64,000 nucleotides of DNA, from the NCBI RefSeq assembly GCF_000346485.2, contig NZ_KQ976354.1, forward strand, positions 4,670,436 to 4,734,435, in the 5' to 3' direction. The position numbers and the translations under genes are program-made. The notes beneath the pieces were generated by a model. It did no database searches. It was not told the DNA's origin and saw only the letters and a list, made by a program, of their open reading frames with translations. Origin of the DNA: Scytonema hofmannii PCC 7110. Lineage in GTDB: Bacteria > Cyanobacteriota > Cyanobacteriia > Cyanobacteriales > Nostocaceae. Shown here piece by piece: positions 8,409-17,025 of the stretch (position 1 is its first letter; each line of letters opens with the position of its first letter).

Positions 8409-9962
8409 ATGAACGATACTTCAATTAACATACTTTTAGTCGAGGATAGCCTCAGCGATGCCAAACTGTTGCAGCAAACCCTATCGTGTTTGGGCGGTGA
8501 AAGATGGCAAGTGAGCCACTTTGAGCGATTGGGTGATGCGATCGATGCTTGTAGCGACAAAGGTTTTGACATAGCTTTGTTAGACCTCTCGCTACCTGAT
8601 TCTGATGGTTTGAATACTGTTGCTGAATTTCATGCCGCCGCACCAAATATCCCAATTGTGGTATTGACAGGGTTTGATGATGAAGAAATTGCTTTACAAG
8701 CAGTAGCAAAAAGAGCACAGGATTATCTTGTTAAGGGACAAATTACCCCCCAACTCTTAGGGCGTGCTATCCGCTACGCTATTGAGCGGGGGCAAGTTCT
8801 GAAAAAAATGGAGGAAAGCGAGCGGCGCTTTCGAGGTATTTTTGAACAAACATTCCAATTAATGGCGTTGCTGTCTCCTGAAGGTATTGTCTTAGAAATT
8901 AACAAAACGACCCTCGATATATGTGGTGCTAAATTAGAAGACTGTGTGGGTAAGCCTTTTTGGCAACTACCGCGATGGAGTTGCTGTGCTGCAAGCGCGT
9001 GGTTAAAAGCTTCGGTCGCGAAAGCAGCTGATGGAGAATTTATCCGTCAAGAACAGCTAGTTTGCGGAAAAGAAGATACGGAAGTATGGATAGACTTCTC
9101 CCTCAAACCATTGAAAGACAACACGGGGAAAGTGGTATTGTTGATTGTTGAAGGTCGGGATATTAGCGATCGCAAACGCGCTGAAGCAGAAATTAGGAAC
9201 GCGTGGGAAGTAGAACGGGAACTCAACGACCTGAAATCTAAATTTGTGTCGATGGTTTCCCACGAATTTCGTAATCCCATGACTGTTATTCGGACTGCAG
9301 TAGAAATTCTAGAAACCTATAACAAGGAATTAAGCGATCAGCAAAAAGGGAAGTACTTTGGACAAATTCAAACTGCTCTTCGCCAAATGTTGCAACTCTT
9401 AGATGAAGTTTTGTTACTAGGCAGAAGTGATGCTGGAAAATTAGACTATGAACCGGCTGCGCTAGATTTAGAAAATTTCTGTAACGAACTTGTACAAACT
9501 TTACAACAGAGTGCTGGAGAAAATTACCAAATTAACTTTAGCGTCCAAGGAGAACAGCCTTCAGTAGAAATGGACGAAAGTCTATTGCGTCATATCCTTA
9601 CGAACTTACTGTCCAACGCCATTAAATATTCTCCTAAAGGCGGTACTATTCAATTTAAATTAACTTACCAAGGTAATATTGCTCATTTCCGAATCCAAGA
9701 TTCAGGAATTGGGATTCCATTAAAAGACCAACAACGATTATTTGAAACTTTCCATCGCGCCAGTAATGTGGGTCGAATTCAAGGGACAGGATTGGGGCTT
9801 TCGATTGTGAAAAAATGTGTGGATTTACATCAAGGTCAGATTCAGCTAGAAAGCGAAGTAGGAGTTGGAACAGCGTTTACAGTCACGTTACCGTTGAATT
9901 CCAATAACACCCAGTCTTTGGAATTGACCGACGATCCTTGGGACTCGCAAAAGTCGGCTTGA
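8409..9962 (+). CDS. hybrid REC-PAS-histidine kinase
   Basis: 517 residues. Order: N-terminal receiver (VEDSLSD; Asp59 in LLDLSLPDSDG; Lys in YLVKGQI), PAS domain (~140-255), HisKA with His285 in MVSHEFRNP, and ATPase with LLSNAIKYSP, DSGIGIP and GTGLGLSIV. No membrane segment. It starts 10 bp after the Rcp1-like gene, so kinase, receiver and hybrid kinase form a three-gene signalling operon. An N-terminal receiver suggests that it takes a phosphate signal from another kinase and modulates its own activity. The output is unknown. Confidence 0.92.
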   Translation: MNDTSINILLVEDSLSDAKLLQQTLSCLGGERWQVSHFERLGDAIDACSDKGFDIALLDLSLPDSDGLNTVAEFHAAAPNIPIVVLTGFDDEEIALQAVAKRAQDYLVKGQITPQLLGRAIRYAIERGQVLKKMEESERRFRGIFEQTFQLMALLSPEGIVLEINKTTLDICGAKLEDCVGKPFWQLPRWSCCAASAWLKASVAKAADGEFIRQEQLVCGKEDTEVWIDFSLKPLKDNTGKVVLLIVEGRDISDRKRAEAEIRNAWEVERELNDLKSKFVSMVSHEFRNPMTVIRTAVEILETYNKELSDQQKGKYFGQIQTALRQMLQLLDEVLLLGRSDAGKLDYEPAALDLENFCNELVQTLQQSAGENYQINFSVQGEQPSVEMDESLLRHILTNLLSNAIKYSPKGGTIQFKLTYQGNIAHFRIQDSGIGIPLKDQQRLFETFHRASNVGRIQGTGLGLSIVKKCVDLHQGQIQLESEVGVGTAFTVTLPLNSNNTQSLELTDDPWDSQKSA

Positions 9963-10008
9963 AATCGCTATTAATATAGAGGTGAAAGCTAATTCCACAC
10001 CTAAATGT

Positions 10009-10551
10009 ATGTCTATTGAGCGAGTTCCCCCCAAGCACTTTCCCAAAGTTGAGTTTGGACGGCGAGGTATGGCGTTGGGAGTTGATTTCCTCATTGTCTG
10101 GGTAGTCAGTTCTTTGTTGGGTGGTTCTCAACTCGGCGTTCAAATTGTTCAGATACTTGTCTTTATTGTGGGATGGGCAATTTTACGCGTCATTGTACCC
10201 TACAACAATCAAGGGCAAAGTTTGGGGCGCTATGCTTTTGACATTAAAGTACTAGAGGTGGAAAGCGCTCGAGTTCCCGATTTACAAACATTGTTGCGGC
10301 GAGAAGGGATCATCTGTTTGGGTGCGCTGTTGATTTCTATTACCCTGAGTAACATCATACGCAATCCCACTGCTATACTTCTATTGATTCCCTTGGCTAT
10401 TGACTGCGGTGCGGCTTTATCCGACACGCAACTTCGCCAAACTTTGCATGACCGTTTTGCCAAGACTATGGTGATTTCGTCGCGTCGTGGCTATTCGCTT
10501 GATATAAAAGTTAAACAAATAGTTGATAAAGTGCGACGCAATATGAGATAA
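10009..10551 (+). CDS. RDD family membrane protein
   Basis: 180 residues from the ATG at 10009 (a GTG at 9982 is possible but the added residues look unconserved). RDD-type pattern: [16 protein letters not shown] has the Arg-x-x-Ala-x-x-x-Asp signature at the start of the first helix. Four or so hydrophobic helices follow, with the [14 protein letters not shown] loop typical of the family. Its role is unknown; some RDD members are linked to ion tolerance. It lies between the signalling operon and the ribosomal genes. Confidence 0.8.
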   Translation: MSIERVPPKHFPKVEFGRRGMALGVDFLIVWVVSSLLGGSQLGVQIVQILVFIVGWAILRVIVPYNNQGQSLGRYAFDIKVLEVESARVPDLQTLLRREGIICLGALLISITLSNIIRNPTAILLLIPLAIDCGAALSDTQLRQTLHDRFAKTMVISSRRGYSLDIKVKQIVDKVRRNMR

Positions 10552-10598
10552 TAGGTATTTGTGTTAATTCTCAACAAGCTGTATTTTTTGATAAGCTT

Positions 10599-10793
10599 AT
10601 GGCTAAGAGTAAAGGTGTCCGTATAGTAGTGACACTAGAATGTACTGAGTGTCGTACAAATCCAGAAAAACGCTCTCCTGGTGTTTCTCGTTATACCAGT
10701 ACGAAAAATCGTCGCAATACAACCAACAGGCTAGAACTGAAAAAGTTCTGCCCCCACTGCAACAAGCACACTGTTCACAAGGAAATTAAGTAG
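10599..10793 (+). CDS. rpmG: 50S ribosomal protein L33
   Basis: 64 residues. The sequence has the full L33 pattern: [18 protein letters not shown] at the start, [19 protein letters not shown] in the middle and [13 protein letters not shown] at the end. The two CxxC pairs (CTEC, CPHC) are those of a zinc-binding L33. It is directly followed by rpsR with a 2-bp gap. The order rpmG-rpsR-RNase II is common in cyanobacteria. Confidence 0.97.
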   Translation: MAKSKGVRIVVTLECTECRTNPEKRSPGVSRYTSTKNRRNTTNRLELKKFCPHCNKHTVHKEIK

Positions 10794-10795
10794 AG

Positions 10796-11011
10796 ATGAG
10801 CTATTATCGTCGTCGTTTATCTCCCATCAAGCCAGGAGACCCCATTGATTATAAAGATGTAGATTTGTTGCGTAAGTTTATCACCGAACGAGGCAAGATA
10901 CTTCCACGTCGGATTACAGGGCTTACAGCACAGCAACAGCGAGAGTTAACGTTAGCGATTAAACGCTCCCGGATTTTAGCTCTGTTGCCCTTTATTAACG
11001 CGGAAGGCTAA
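10796..11011 (+). CDS. rpsR: 30S ribosomal protein S18
   Basis: 71 residues, normal length. Recognised by [37 protein letters not shown] and the ending [10 protein letters not shown]. It binds the platform of the 30S subunit with S6. It is coupled with rpmG. The stop TAA stands immediately before a GTGACCA repeat block. Confidence 0.97.
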   Translation: MSYYRRRLSPIKPGDPIDYKDVDLLRKFITERGKILPRRITGLTAQQQRELTLAIKRSRILALLPFINAEG

Positions 11012-11044
11012 TCAGTGACCAGTGACCAGTGACCAGTGACCAGT
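11012..11044. repeat. STRR, unit CAGTGAC
   Basis: Four perfect 7-bp units directly after the rpsR stop codon. The same unit recurs at 26720, 29036 and 30371. Confidence 0.9.
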
Positions 11045-11169
11045 TAATGATTGGGAATTGCATTCCCAGTCTCAAGTCCCCGGTCTCTAGTCTCTATTTT
11101 TCGCATGGCTCAAAATCTAGAGTCTTGGCGAAAAATCTAAAATTAGAGCCAAAAATACTAATATTATTT

Positions 11170-11273
11170 TGGAATTTGATACCATAGGTATCCAATCCAA
11201 AATCTAAAATCTGAAATCCAAAATCTAAAATGGAATTTGATACCATAGGTATCCAATCCAAAATCTAAAATCT
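11170..11273. repeat. two identical 43-bp direct repeats, each with an inverted repeat
   Basis: Copies lie at 11170-11212 and 11231-11273. Each contains the inverted repeat GATACC-ATA-GGTATC (11178-11192 and 11239-11253) followed by AATCCAAAATCTAAAATC units. They stand 25-130 bp ahead of the RNase gene, between it and rpsR. They may be expanded repeat sequence or a double operator; the sequence alone does not say. Confidence 0.85.
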
Positions 11274-11297
11274 AAAATCTAAAATATTGCGAGGCTT

Positions 11298-13343
11298 GTG
11301 GAGAAGGGGACGCTGGTTGAATTTAGAGTAGGTAGCGATCGCCGTTTGGGTGTAGTAGACCGTCCAGACGGGAAAGCTCGTTGGTTTGTAGTGGATGAAC
11401 GTGGTCAATCCCACAGTCTCGCACCTCGGCAAATTACCTATACAGTAAGCGGACAAACCTACAAGCCTTCGCAAATTCCTGAATTTTTGGAAGCAATTAA
11501 GCCTTATTTAGATCCATCTAGCTTGGAAGTCGCATGGGAACTCCTCGCGGAAACAGGGGATACAGCAACTCCGGCAGATATGGCGAATTTGCTATTTTCA
11601 GAATCAGAAGCGCATCATTGTTATGCTGCTTACTACTTGCTATCAGATGATAAGATTTACTTTAAACAAAAAGGAGACGTTTACGAGCCGCGAACATCTG
11701 CGGCTGTGTCAGAGCGCAAACACCAACTCGAAGTAGAAGCGCTCAAAGCGAAGGGTCAGCTAGAGTTTTTGACGCGAGTAGAAGAGGCACTCAAAGGAGA
11801 GCCGGTGGAGTGGCAGCGCCACGACCGCCATCGACTAGAAGCCCTAGAAAAGTATGCCTCACTCCTCGCAGATATTGTTCGTGTGGGTTTAAGTTATGAC
11901 ACTCTTGCTCGCGCTTATCCACCACCCCAACCAGTCCAAGAAACAATGAACTTACTGGGACGCCCTGCAACCCCCCAAGGAGCTTTTCAACTCCTAGTAG
12001 ACTTGGGTTGGTGGAGTGAGCATGAAAACTTATTTCTACGGCGTTCGTCAATACCTATACCATTCCCTAGCAAGGTAACAGAAGTGGCGCAACAGCGATT
12101 AGACTCACATCTACCAGACCGAGATATTAATCGTCTGGATCTCACACACCTAAAGGTATATACAATTGATGACGAAAGTACCACTGAGATAGATGATGGT
12201 GTGAGTTGGGAATCACTTAATGATGGCAGGGAAAGACTGTGGGTACATATTGCCGATCCCACACGCTGGCTGTTACCAGAAGACGATTTAGATTTAGAAG
12301 CCAGAAAGCGAGGCAGCACTGTATATTTACCGACGGGCATGGTACCCATGTTCCCAGAAGTCTTGGCAACCGGACCGATGAGTTTGGTGCAAGGGAAAAT
12401 TTGTTGCGCCCTAAGTTTTGGGATCGTTTTAAATGAAGCAGGATCTGTAGAAGAATACAGCATTCATCCAAGTCTGATTAAACCAACCTATCGCCTCACT
12501 TATGAAGATGTAGATGAAATGCTACATTTGGGCTTAGAAGCAGAATCAGAAATTGCTGCGATCGCTGAATGGTCAAGTAAGCGCAAAGCTTGGCGGTATG
12601 CCCAAGGAGCCATCAGCATCAATATGCCAGAGGCAATGATTAAAGTCAAGGGAGAAGATATCAGCATCGATATCTTAGAAGATTCTCGGTCTCGGCAATT
12701 AGTGGCTGAAATGATGATCCTTGCCGGTGAAGTTGCTGCCAAATACGGTCAAAAGTATAACATACCTTTACCATTTCGCGGTCAACCACAGCCAGAGTTA
12801 CCACCAGAGCAAGAACTGGTACAACTCCCCGCCGGATTTGTACGTGCTTGTGCCATGCGTCGCTGTATGCCCAAGAGCGAAATGAGCATTACCCCTGTAC
12901 GTCATGCGGGTTTGGGTTTAGATACATATACCCAAGCGACTTCTCCCATTCGCCGTTATAGTGACTTGCTCACCCACTTCCAACTAAAAGCACATTTACG
13001 CGGTGATGTGCTACCGTTTTCAGCAGAACAACTCAAAGAAGTTATGCTGTCTGTATCTACCATCACCCAAGAAGTGACAATGGTCGAGCGGCAAACAAAC
13101 AGATATTGGGCTTTAGAATATCTGCGCCGCAATACAGATAAAGTTTGGGAAACAGTCGTTTTAATGTGGCTGAGAGAAGACAGTGGTTTAGCGCTGATTC
13201 TGTTAGAAGAATTGGGCCTGCAGTTACCAATGGTATTCAAACGTTCTGTGAAGTTAGGCGAACAAATCTTAGTCAAAGCGGCTCATTCCGATCCGCAAAA
13301 GGATGTAATTCAGTTCCAAGAAATTATTTATCAGGAAGCGTAG
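11298..13343 (+). CDS. RNase II/R family 3'-5' exoribonuclease
   Basis: 681 residues with a GTG start; the conserved opening MEKGTLVEFR supports it. The RNB catalytic motif TIDDESTTEIDDGVSWE lies at residues 289-305 and carries the metal-binding aspartates; the family signature QATSPIRRYSDLLTHFQLKA is near residue 555. The N-terminal ~270 residues form the RNA-binding part seen in cyanobacterial/plastid members. It degrades RNA from the 3' end. Cyanobacteria usually have one such enzyme beside polynucleotide phosphorylase. It belongs to the rpmG-rpsR cluster, but repeats separate it from rpsR by 286 bp. Confidence 0.93.
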   Translation: MEKGTLVEFRVGSDRRLGVVDRPDGKARWFVVDERGQSHSLAPRQITYTVSGQTYKPSQIPEFLEAIKPYLDPSSLEVAWELLAETGDTATPADMANLLFSESEAHHCYAAYYLLSDDKIYFKQKGDVYEPRTSAAVSERKHQLEVEALKAKGQLEFLTRVEEALKGEPVEWQRHDRHRLEALEKYASLLADIVRVGLSYDTLARAYPPPQPVQETMNLLGRPATPQGAFQLLVDLGWWSEHENLFLRRSSIPIPFPSKVTEVAQQRLDSHLPDRDINRLDLTHLKVYTIDDESTTEIDDGVSWESLNDGRERLWVHIADPTRWLLPEDDLDLEARKRGSTVYLPTGMVPMFPEVLATGPMSLVQGKICCALSFGIVLNEAGSVEEYSIHPSLIKPTYRLTYEDVDEMLHLGLEAESEIAAIAEWSSKRKAWRYAQGAISINMPEAMIKVKGEDISIDILEDSRSRQLVAEMMILAGEVAAKYGQKYNIPLPFRGQPQPELPPEQELVQLPAGFVRACAMRRCMPKSEMSITPVRHAGLGLDTYTQATSPIRRYSDLLTHFQLKAHLRGDVLPFSAEQLKEVMLSVSTITQEVTMVERQTNRYWALEYLRRNTDKVWETVVLMWLREDSGLALILLEELGLQLPMVFKRSVKLGEQILVKAAHSDPQKDVIQFQEIIYQEA

Positions 13344-13345
13344 CG

Positions 13346-13471
13346 ATGCAACCAACGTTAGAGCAGTTACGAGAATGCTATAGAATATGTAGTGCTCTAA
13401 CTAATACGTATTTGCACGCTCTAGTTAACAAGGTTAGAGAGGAGTACGTGAACTGGAGTAATCCAAAGTAA
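13346..13471 (+). CDS. small open frame after the RNase gene, doubtful
   Basis: 41 codons starting 3 bp after the RNase stop: MQPTLEQLRECYRICSALTN then a short polar tail. The codon pattern is reasonable, but no family is recognised. It may be a real small protein, the stump of a gene cut by the structured element that follows, or part of that element's leader. Confidence 0.3.
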   Translation: MQPTLEQLRECYRICSALTNTYLHALVNKVREEYVNWSNPK

Positions 13472-13499
13472 ATCGGAGCAATTCGACTTACTGACTCCA

Positions 13500-13776
13500 C
13501 CATGACTCAGCACAGAATACGGATTCTGTGTTACCCCGCAAGGGGTTTCAGTCCGCTTAAGAGTCAAGACTTAATGAGGAAAGCTGTGCCTCAAGCGTCG
13601 GAGAAGGAACATGGCTACGTCACGATAGCGCAACACCGTAATCCATTAACAAACTCTTAAGCCGTGTCGAGGCAAACAATACCCCTTTTGGGAGCGCTCA
13701 AATGAGCAAATGGTGTAGTTTGGGGTGACGGTTAAGTCCGATTAACCCCAAATTACTCCAAATAATTCCGAAATAA
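13500..13776 (+). ncRNA. highly structured non-coding RNA candidate (possibly a solo HEARO/omega-type RNA)
   Basis: No coding frame, but many perfect helices: CACAGAAT/ATTCTGTG (13511-13518 with 13523-13530), ACCCC-GCAA-GGGGT with a GNRA tetraloop (13533-13546), a 10-bp long-range stem GCTTAAGAGT/ACTCTTAAGC (13555-13564 with 13653-13662) enclosing TGAGG/CCTCA (13575-13579 with 13589-13593), CCC/GGG (13682-13692), GCTC/GAGC (13696-13707), and GGTTAA/TTAACC extended by TTTGG/CCAAA (13719-13752). The tail is followed by ATGA at 13776. Size, complexity and the solo state recall HEARO (IscB-associated) RNAs, abundant in cyanobacteria and, as I recall, inserted before ATGA/GTGA. No IscB gene is near. 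The family name is an inference. Confidence 0.55.
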
Positions 13777-13831
13777 TGAAACCTAGTAGCACGACGTTAC
13801 GATATAGAGTAATACGAATTGGATAAAGGTC

Positions 13832-14113
13832 ATGGATATTCCTTTAACACCAGTGTTAGAGCAGTTAATTAACGAGAAAGTAAACAGTGGTAGATATTAC
13901 TCAGCTAGTGAAGTGATAGGTGAGGCATTGCGGTTGTTAGATGAACGCGATCGCACTCAGGAAGAGAGACTTGCTGAGTTGAAAGGAAAAATTCGAGTTG
14001 GAATTGAAGCTTCAGAACGTGGGGAAGTAATTGATGGTGAAGAATTCTTTGCAGAACTAGAGGAAAATATCCAACGTATCGAAGCAGAAATGGAACAAAC
14101 AAAGGCAAGTTAA
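13832..14113 (+). CDS. ParD-like (CopG-type) antitoxin
   Basis: 93 residues. The N-terminal ~55 residues follow the ParD/CC2985 ribbon-helix-helix pattern: an opening strand, VNSGRYYSASEVIGEALRLL and the DERDR turn. The acidic C-terminus (EEFFAELEENIQRIEAEMEQ) should wrap the toxin. It overlaps nothing but is separated from the next gene by only 3 bp. It binds its own promoter in the family model. Confidence 0.88.
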   Translation: MDIPLTPVLEQLINEKVNSGRYYSASEVIGEALRLLDERDRTQEERLAELKGKIRVGIEASERGEVIDGEEFFAELEENIQRIEAEMEQTKAS

Positions 14114-14116
14114 ATT

Positions 14117-14419
14117 ATGAGTCGGTATATTTTAACCACTCCTGCGAAAGAAGATATCAAGGACATTATCACTTACATTGCCCGCTATAACTCTGGATCT
14201 GCAAGAAAATTCAAGGACAAAATTAAACAACAGTGTAAGCTATTGGCGAGTTTTCCTGATATGGGTCAAAGCTGTGATCATTTTGAAGTTGGTTTGCGGA
14301 GTTTTCCTCTAGACAATTATTTGATATTTTATCGCTCAATTAGTAACGGTGTTGAAATTGTGCGTGTTTTGAGTGGCTACCGAGATTTGGAAACGCTTTT
14401 CTCTGTAGATGGTGATTGA
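14117..14419 (+). CDS. RelE/ParE-type toxin
   Basis: 100 residues. ParE pattern: YILTTPAKEDIKDIITYIAR, then SARKFKDKIKQQCKLLASFPDMG and the ending RSFPLDNYLIFYRS...VEIVRVLSGYRDLETLF. ParE members poison DNA gyrase, while RelE members cleave mRNA; the pairing with a ParD-type antitoxin favours the ParE reading. The pair lies right after the structured RNA candidate. Confidence 0.9.
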   Translation: MSRYILTTPAKEDIKDIITYIARYNSGSARKFKDKIKQQCKLLASFPDMGQSCDHFEVGLRSFPLDNYLIFYRSISNGVEIVRVLSGYRDLETLFSVDGD

Positions 14420-14762
14420 TAGATAATACACCTCCATTTTATGAATGGAACGCCAATTAAATCTTATGATGCTTCACCTTGGATGTGTGCTATTTGAGAT
14501 GCATTTTTAGATGCCGTCTAGAGCGCCGATTGAGTCTCTATGTGTCTGTGGGCTGAATCATGGATTGAAAGCTTAATTTTTCTTTATCACTTGCGGGAGA
14601 GGTATTACAGGCTACTTAAGAGGAAATATATAAGCATCTAGCGCTGAACTCACCGACAGTAATTTAGATAGGTTCTACCCATTTAATTTACTGGGGACAA
14701 GTATTGAAAATACTTGTTCATTAAGAGCTTTGCGATTTTTACTTTTTACTTTTGAACCGCTT
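14420..14762. other. 343-bp gene-free leader
   Basis: No coding frame. A hairpin CAAGTA/TACTTG lies at about 14698-14716, 45-65 bp before the diiron-protein ATG, and could be an operator or attenuator. A TTTTTACTTTTTACTTTTGAAC tract just before the ATG is a repeat-like T/A run. Confidence 0.35.
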
Positions 14763-15851
14763 ATGTCCCGTATCGCAAATGCTGAAAGAAAAAATACACA
14801 GATAGAGGAAACAATAAATACAAATTACGATCGCGCTGAGCGGCAATTTGTAGACCTGCTTGCGACAGAGGGTTTAGATAAAAAACTCGAAGCCAAGCCA
14901 GAACTCAAGGCTGAGTTTGAAAGTACCCTCTCTGGAGCAGTTCGTGCTGCTTACCAAGATGGTGCAGGCGATGATGCAGCTCACCTCTTTCTTCAGCGAG
15001 TACTTTATCGTATTAATCGTCTAAATTTATTTTGGTACGATGACTTGCGGCATTATGTAAATGAGCGCTCCTTTTATTTGTATAAGGTACGCGACCAAAT
15101 AGAATCAGCTTGGCAACAGTGGGAAATCTCACAGATCGATGTGAAAGCATTACGACAATTGGATGTTAAAAGTATTCAGCAAGCGCTAATTGAGCGTTCT
15201 GCATATGACTTAGATCCCGAATTGTCGGAAGAAAGCCTCTATATACGCAATTCTATGAGTGAGGCTGGCTACCGTCATTTACTTGCTATTGGTTCATTTG
15301 ACGGTCTGGTGGAAGGTAGTCGTCTTTCCCGAATTCTAGGCGGTGCTGCTAATGAAGTGCAATGTACTTTAATACGGGTGCTGCTAGAAGAATATGGCAA
15401 TGGACGTTTTTCTCGCAAGCACTCTACCTTTTTTGCCCAAATGTTAGATGAGTTTGGGATGAACACCGAACCAGAAGGATATTTTGATTTGGTTCCCTGG
15501 GAAGTACTTGCTAACGATAATAATAATTTTTTACTGACTGAATGCAAGCGCTATTTCCTGCGATATAACGGTGGGCTGACCTATTTTGAGGTAGCCGGAC
15601 CTGCGGCTTACAGAAATTATCTTACTGCAGCACAACGATTGGGGCTTTCGGAAGCAGCAATGGGTTATTGGGAATTGCACATCCGGGAGGACGAACGTCA
15701 CGGACGTTGGATGTTGGATAATGTCGCTTTGCCTCTAGCAGAAATGTATCCCAATGAAGCATGGCAACTTTTACTTGGTTACGACCAAGAAAAACTTATG
15801 GGCGATCGCGCTGCTCATGCTGTTGTGCGATCGATACGGACAAATAGCTAA
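14763..15851 (+). CDS. iron-containing redox enzyme family protein (haem-oxygenase-like diiron oxidase fold)
   Basis: 362 residues from the ATG at 14763; a TTG at 14730 would only add repeat-derived residues. The C-terminal ~200 residues resemble the iron-containing redox enzyme family: a Glu pair before YGNGR (209-210), His220, then ELHIREDERHGRW with Glu304, His306, Asp310 and His313 as candidate diiron ligands. Such HO-like oxidases cleave or desaturate small molecules or modify amino-acid side chains. A methyltransferase follows 88 bp later, so the two may act on one product. The stop TAA is the first unit of a TAATGGC repeat. Confidence 0.68.
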   Translation: MSRIANAERKNTQIEETINTNYDRAERQFVDLLATEGLDKKLEAKPELKAEFESTLSGAVRAAYQDGAGDDAAHLFLQRVLYRINRLNLFWYDDLRHYVNERSFYLYKVRDQIESAWQQWEISQIDVKALRQLDVKSIQQALIERSAYDLDPELSEESLYIRNSMSEAGYRHLLAIGSFDGLVEGSRLSRILGGAANEVQCTLIRVLLEEYGNGRFSRKHSTFFAQMLDEFGMNTEPEGYFDLVPWEVLANDNNNFLLTECKRYFLRYNGGLTYFEVAGPAAYRNYLTAAQRLGLSEAAMGYWELHIREDERHGRWMLDNVALPLAEMYPNEAWQLLLGYDQEKLMGDRAAHAVVRSIRTNS

Positions 15852-15872
15852 TGGCTAATGGCTAATGGCTAT
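15848..15872. repeat. STRR, unit GCTAATG
   Basis: Three 7-bp units; the first provides the stop codon of the diiron-protein gene. Confidence 0.85.
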
Positions 15873-15939
15873 TAATACTTATTCTTTGGGATGGGCATTG
15901 CCTATCCTCTAAATTGTCATTCAGTTCTCTTAGAAATTT

Positions 15940-16653
15940 ATGAAAGTTGAAAGTCCAATGAAAGAAGTCTTTTATTGCCCAGAAGAATCTCATTTCTATT
16001 CAAATTGTTTGGAAAACTTGGTTCTGAGAAATTGTTATGAATCAGAGTGCATTGTTGAATTTGGTTCGGGGGATGGAAGCCCTGTAATTAACTCTCTTTT
16101 AAGAAACAGATTTGAGGGTTTAATACAAGGATTTGAATTAAATCCTGCTGCTTGGAAAACTGCTAATTCACATATAGATGAATATAATCTAAATCATAAA
16201 TACATTATTCATAACTCATGTCTGTTCGAGTCTTCTCAACCAGAAGCAGAATATTTAGTGGCTAATCCTCCATATCTACCAGCACCAGACCAAGATATTT
16301 ATATGCCTTTGTTATTTGGTGGCATAGATGGTGCAACAGTAACCAACAATCTTTTATCGTTAGATTACCAAAATGTGTTACTTTTAGTATCCAGTTACTC
16401 CAATCCACAAAGTACAATTAATCATGCAAAAGCTAACGGTTATTCTGTCACTAATTTTTTTGTTTTGCCTTTAAAGTTTGGCTACTATAGCTCTGAACCA
16501 AAAGTTAAGAAGCATATTGAAGAATTACGCAAGCATGGAATGGCTTTTTATTCTGGAGATTATTACTATCTATCAGGAGTTTTATTTCAAAAATCATCTA
16601 ATTCAAAAGTTGATTTATCTCAGGAGTTAGAGAAGTTGATGACGAGTTTGTAG
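15940..16653 (+). CDS. SAM-dependent methyltransferase, HemK/N6-type fold
   Basis: 237 residues. Motif I is VEFGSGDGSPVI (SAM binding), the post-I acid is in GFELNP, and motif IV is ANPPYLPAP, the NPPY form that methylates amide or amino nitrogen in HemK/PrmC and N6-adenine enzymes. The N-terminus is short and no DNA-recognition domain is seen, so a small-molecule or protein substrate is more likely than DNA. It lies downstream of the diiron protein on the same strand. The substrate is unknown. Confidence 0.75.
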   Translation: MKVESPMKEVFYCPEESHFYSNCLENLVLRNCYESECIVEFGSGDGSPVINSLLRNRFEGLIQGFELNPAAWKTANSHIDEYNLNHKYIIHNSCLFESSQPEAEYLVANPPYLPAPDQDIYMPLLFGGIDGATVTNNLLSLDYQNVLLLVSSYSNPQSTINHAKANGYSVTNFFVLPLKFGYYSSEPKVKKHIEELRKHGMAFYSGDYYYLSGVLFQKSSNSKVDLSQELEKLMTSL

Positions 16654-17025
16654 ATATCAGAGTTTTATTATTTATGTCAACCTGATACTTTGCTCTATAG
16701 TCAGATCTGTGTCCTATTATGGTTGAGCCAGATACACCTGCTCAGATGGATCGCCTTGGTAGGCTAAATGCGTGTCCATGCGCCCTAGCGATTGAAATCG
16801 CGGCTATACAAGCTAAGTCCACGAAGGTGGACTTCATATAAAGTCCTTGTCTTGCGGACGAGCGTTTGTGTAGCCTCAGAATTCTATTCTTGAGGCAATT
16901 TGCCAAAACGGGATGCTCCCCTGCAATCTCTGACTCCACGAAGGTTTTAGTATTATTTGAACCGTATTGTACTTTAATTAACTTGATTTAAACTAAGACA
17001 AGAGTTTTTTTGGAAGTAAAAGCAT
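16654..17025. other. gene-free stretch with a dispersed repeat
   Basis: The part 16780-16880 is a dispersed cyanobacterial element (ATTGAAATCGCGGCTATACA type) with a perfect hairpin AAGTCCAC-GAAG-GTGGACTT at 16815-16834. A leftward 65-codon frame across it reads through the repeat and is not credible. From 16967 begins the duplicated leader of the DUF433 locus. Confidence 0.6.

Noticed and set aside
11012-11044. Regular direct repeats that might be a CRISPR array
   Set aside because: Units are 7 bp, contiguous and without unique spacers; all such blocks here are STRRs. No cas gene is in the window.
13500-13776. Group II intron remnant
   Set aside because: No domain V signature (GAGCCGUAU...) and no reverse-transcriptase remnant; the helix pattern fits better with a compact structured RNA.
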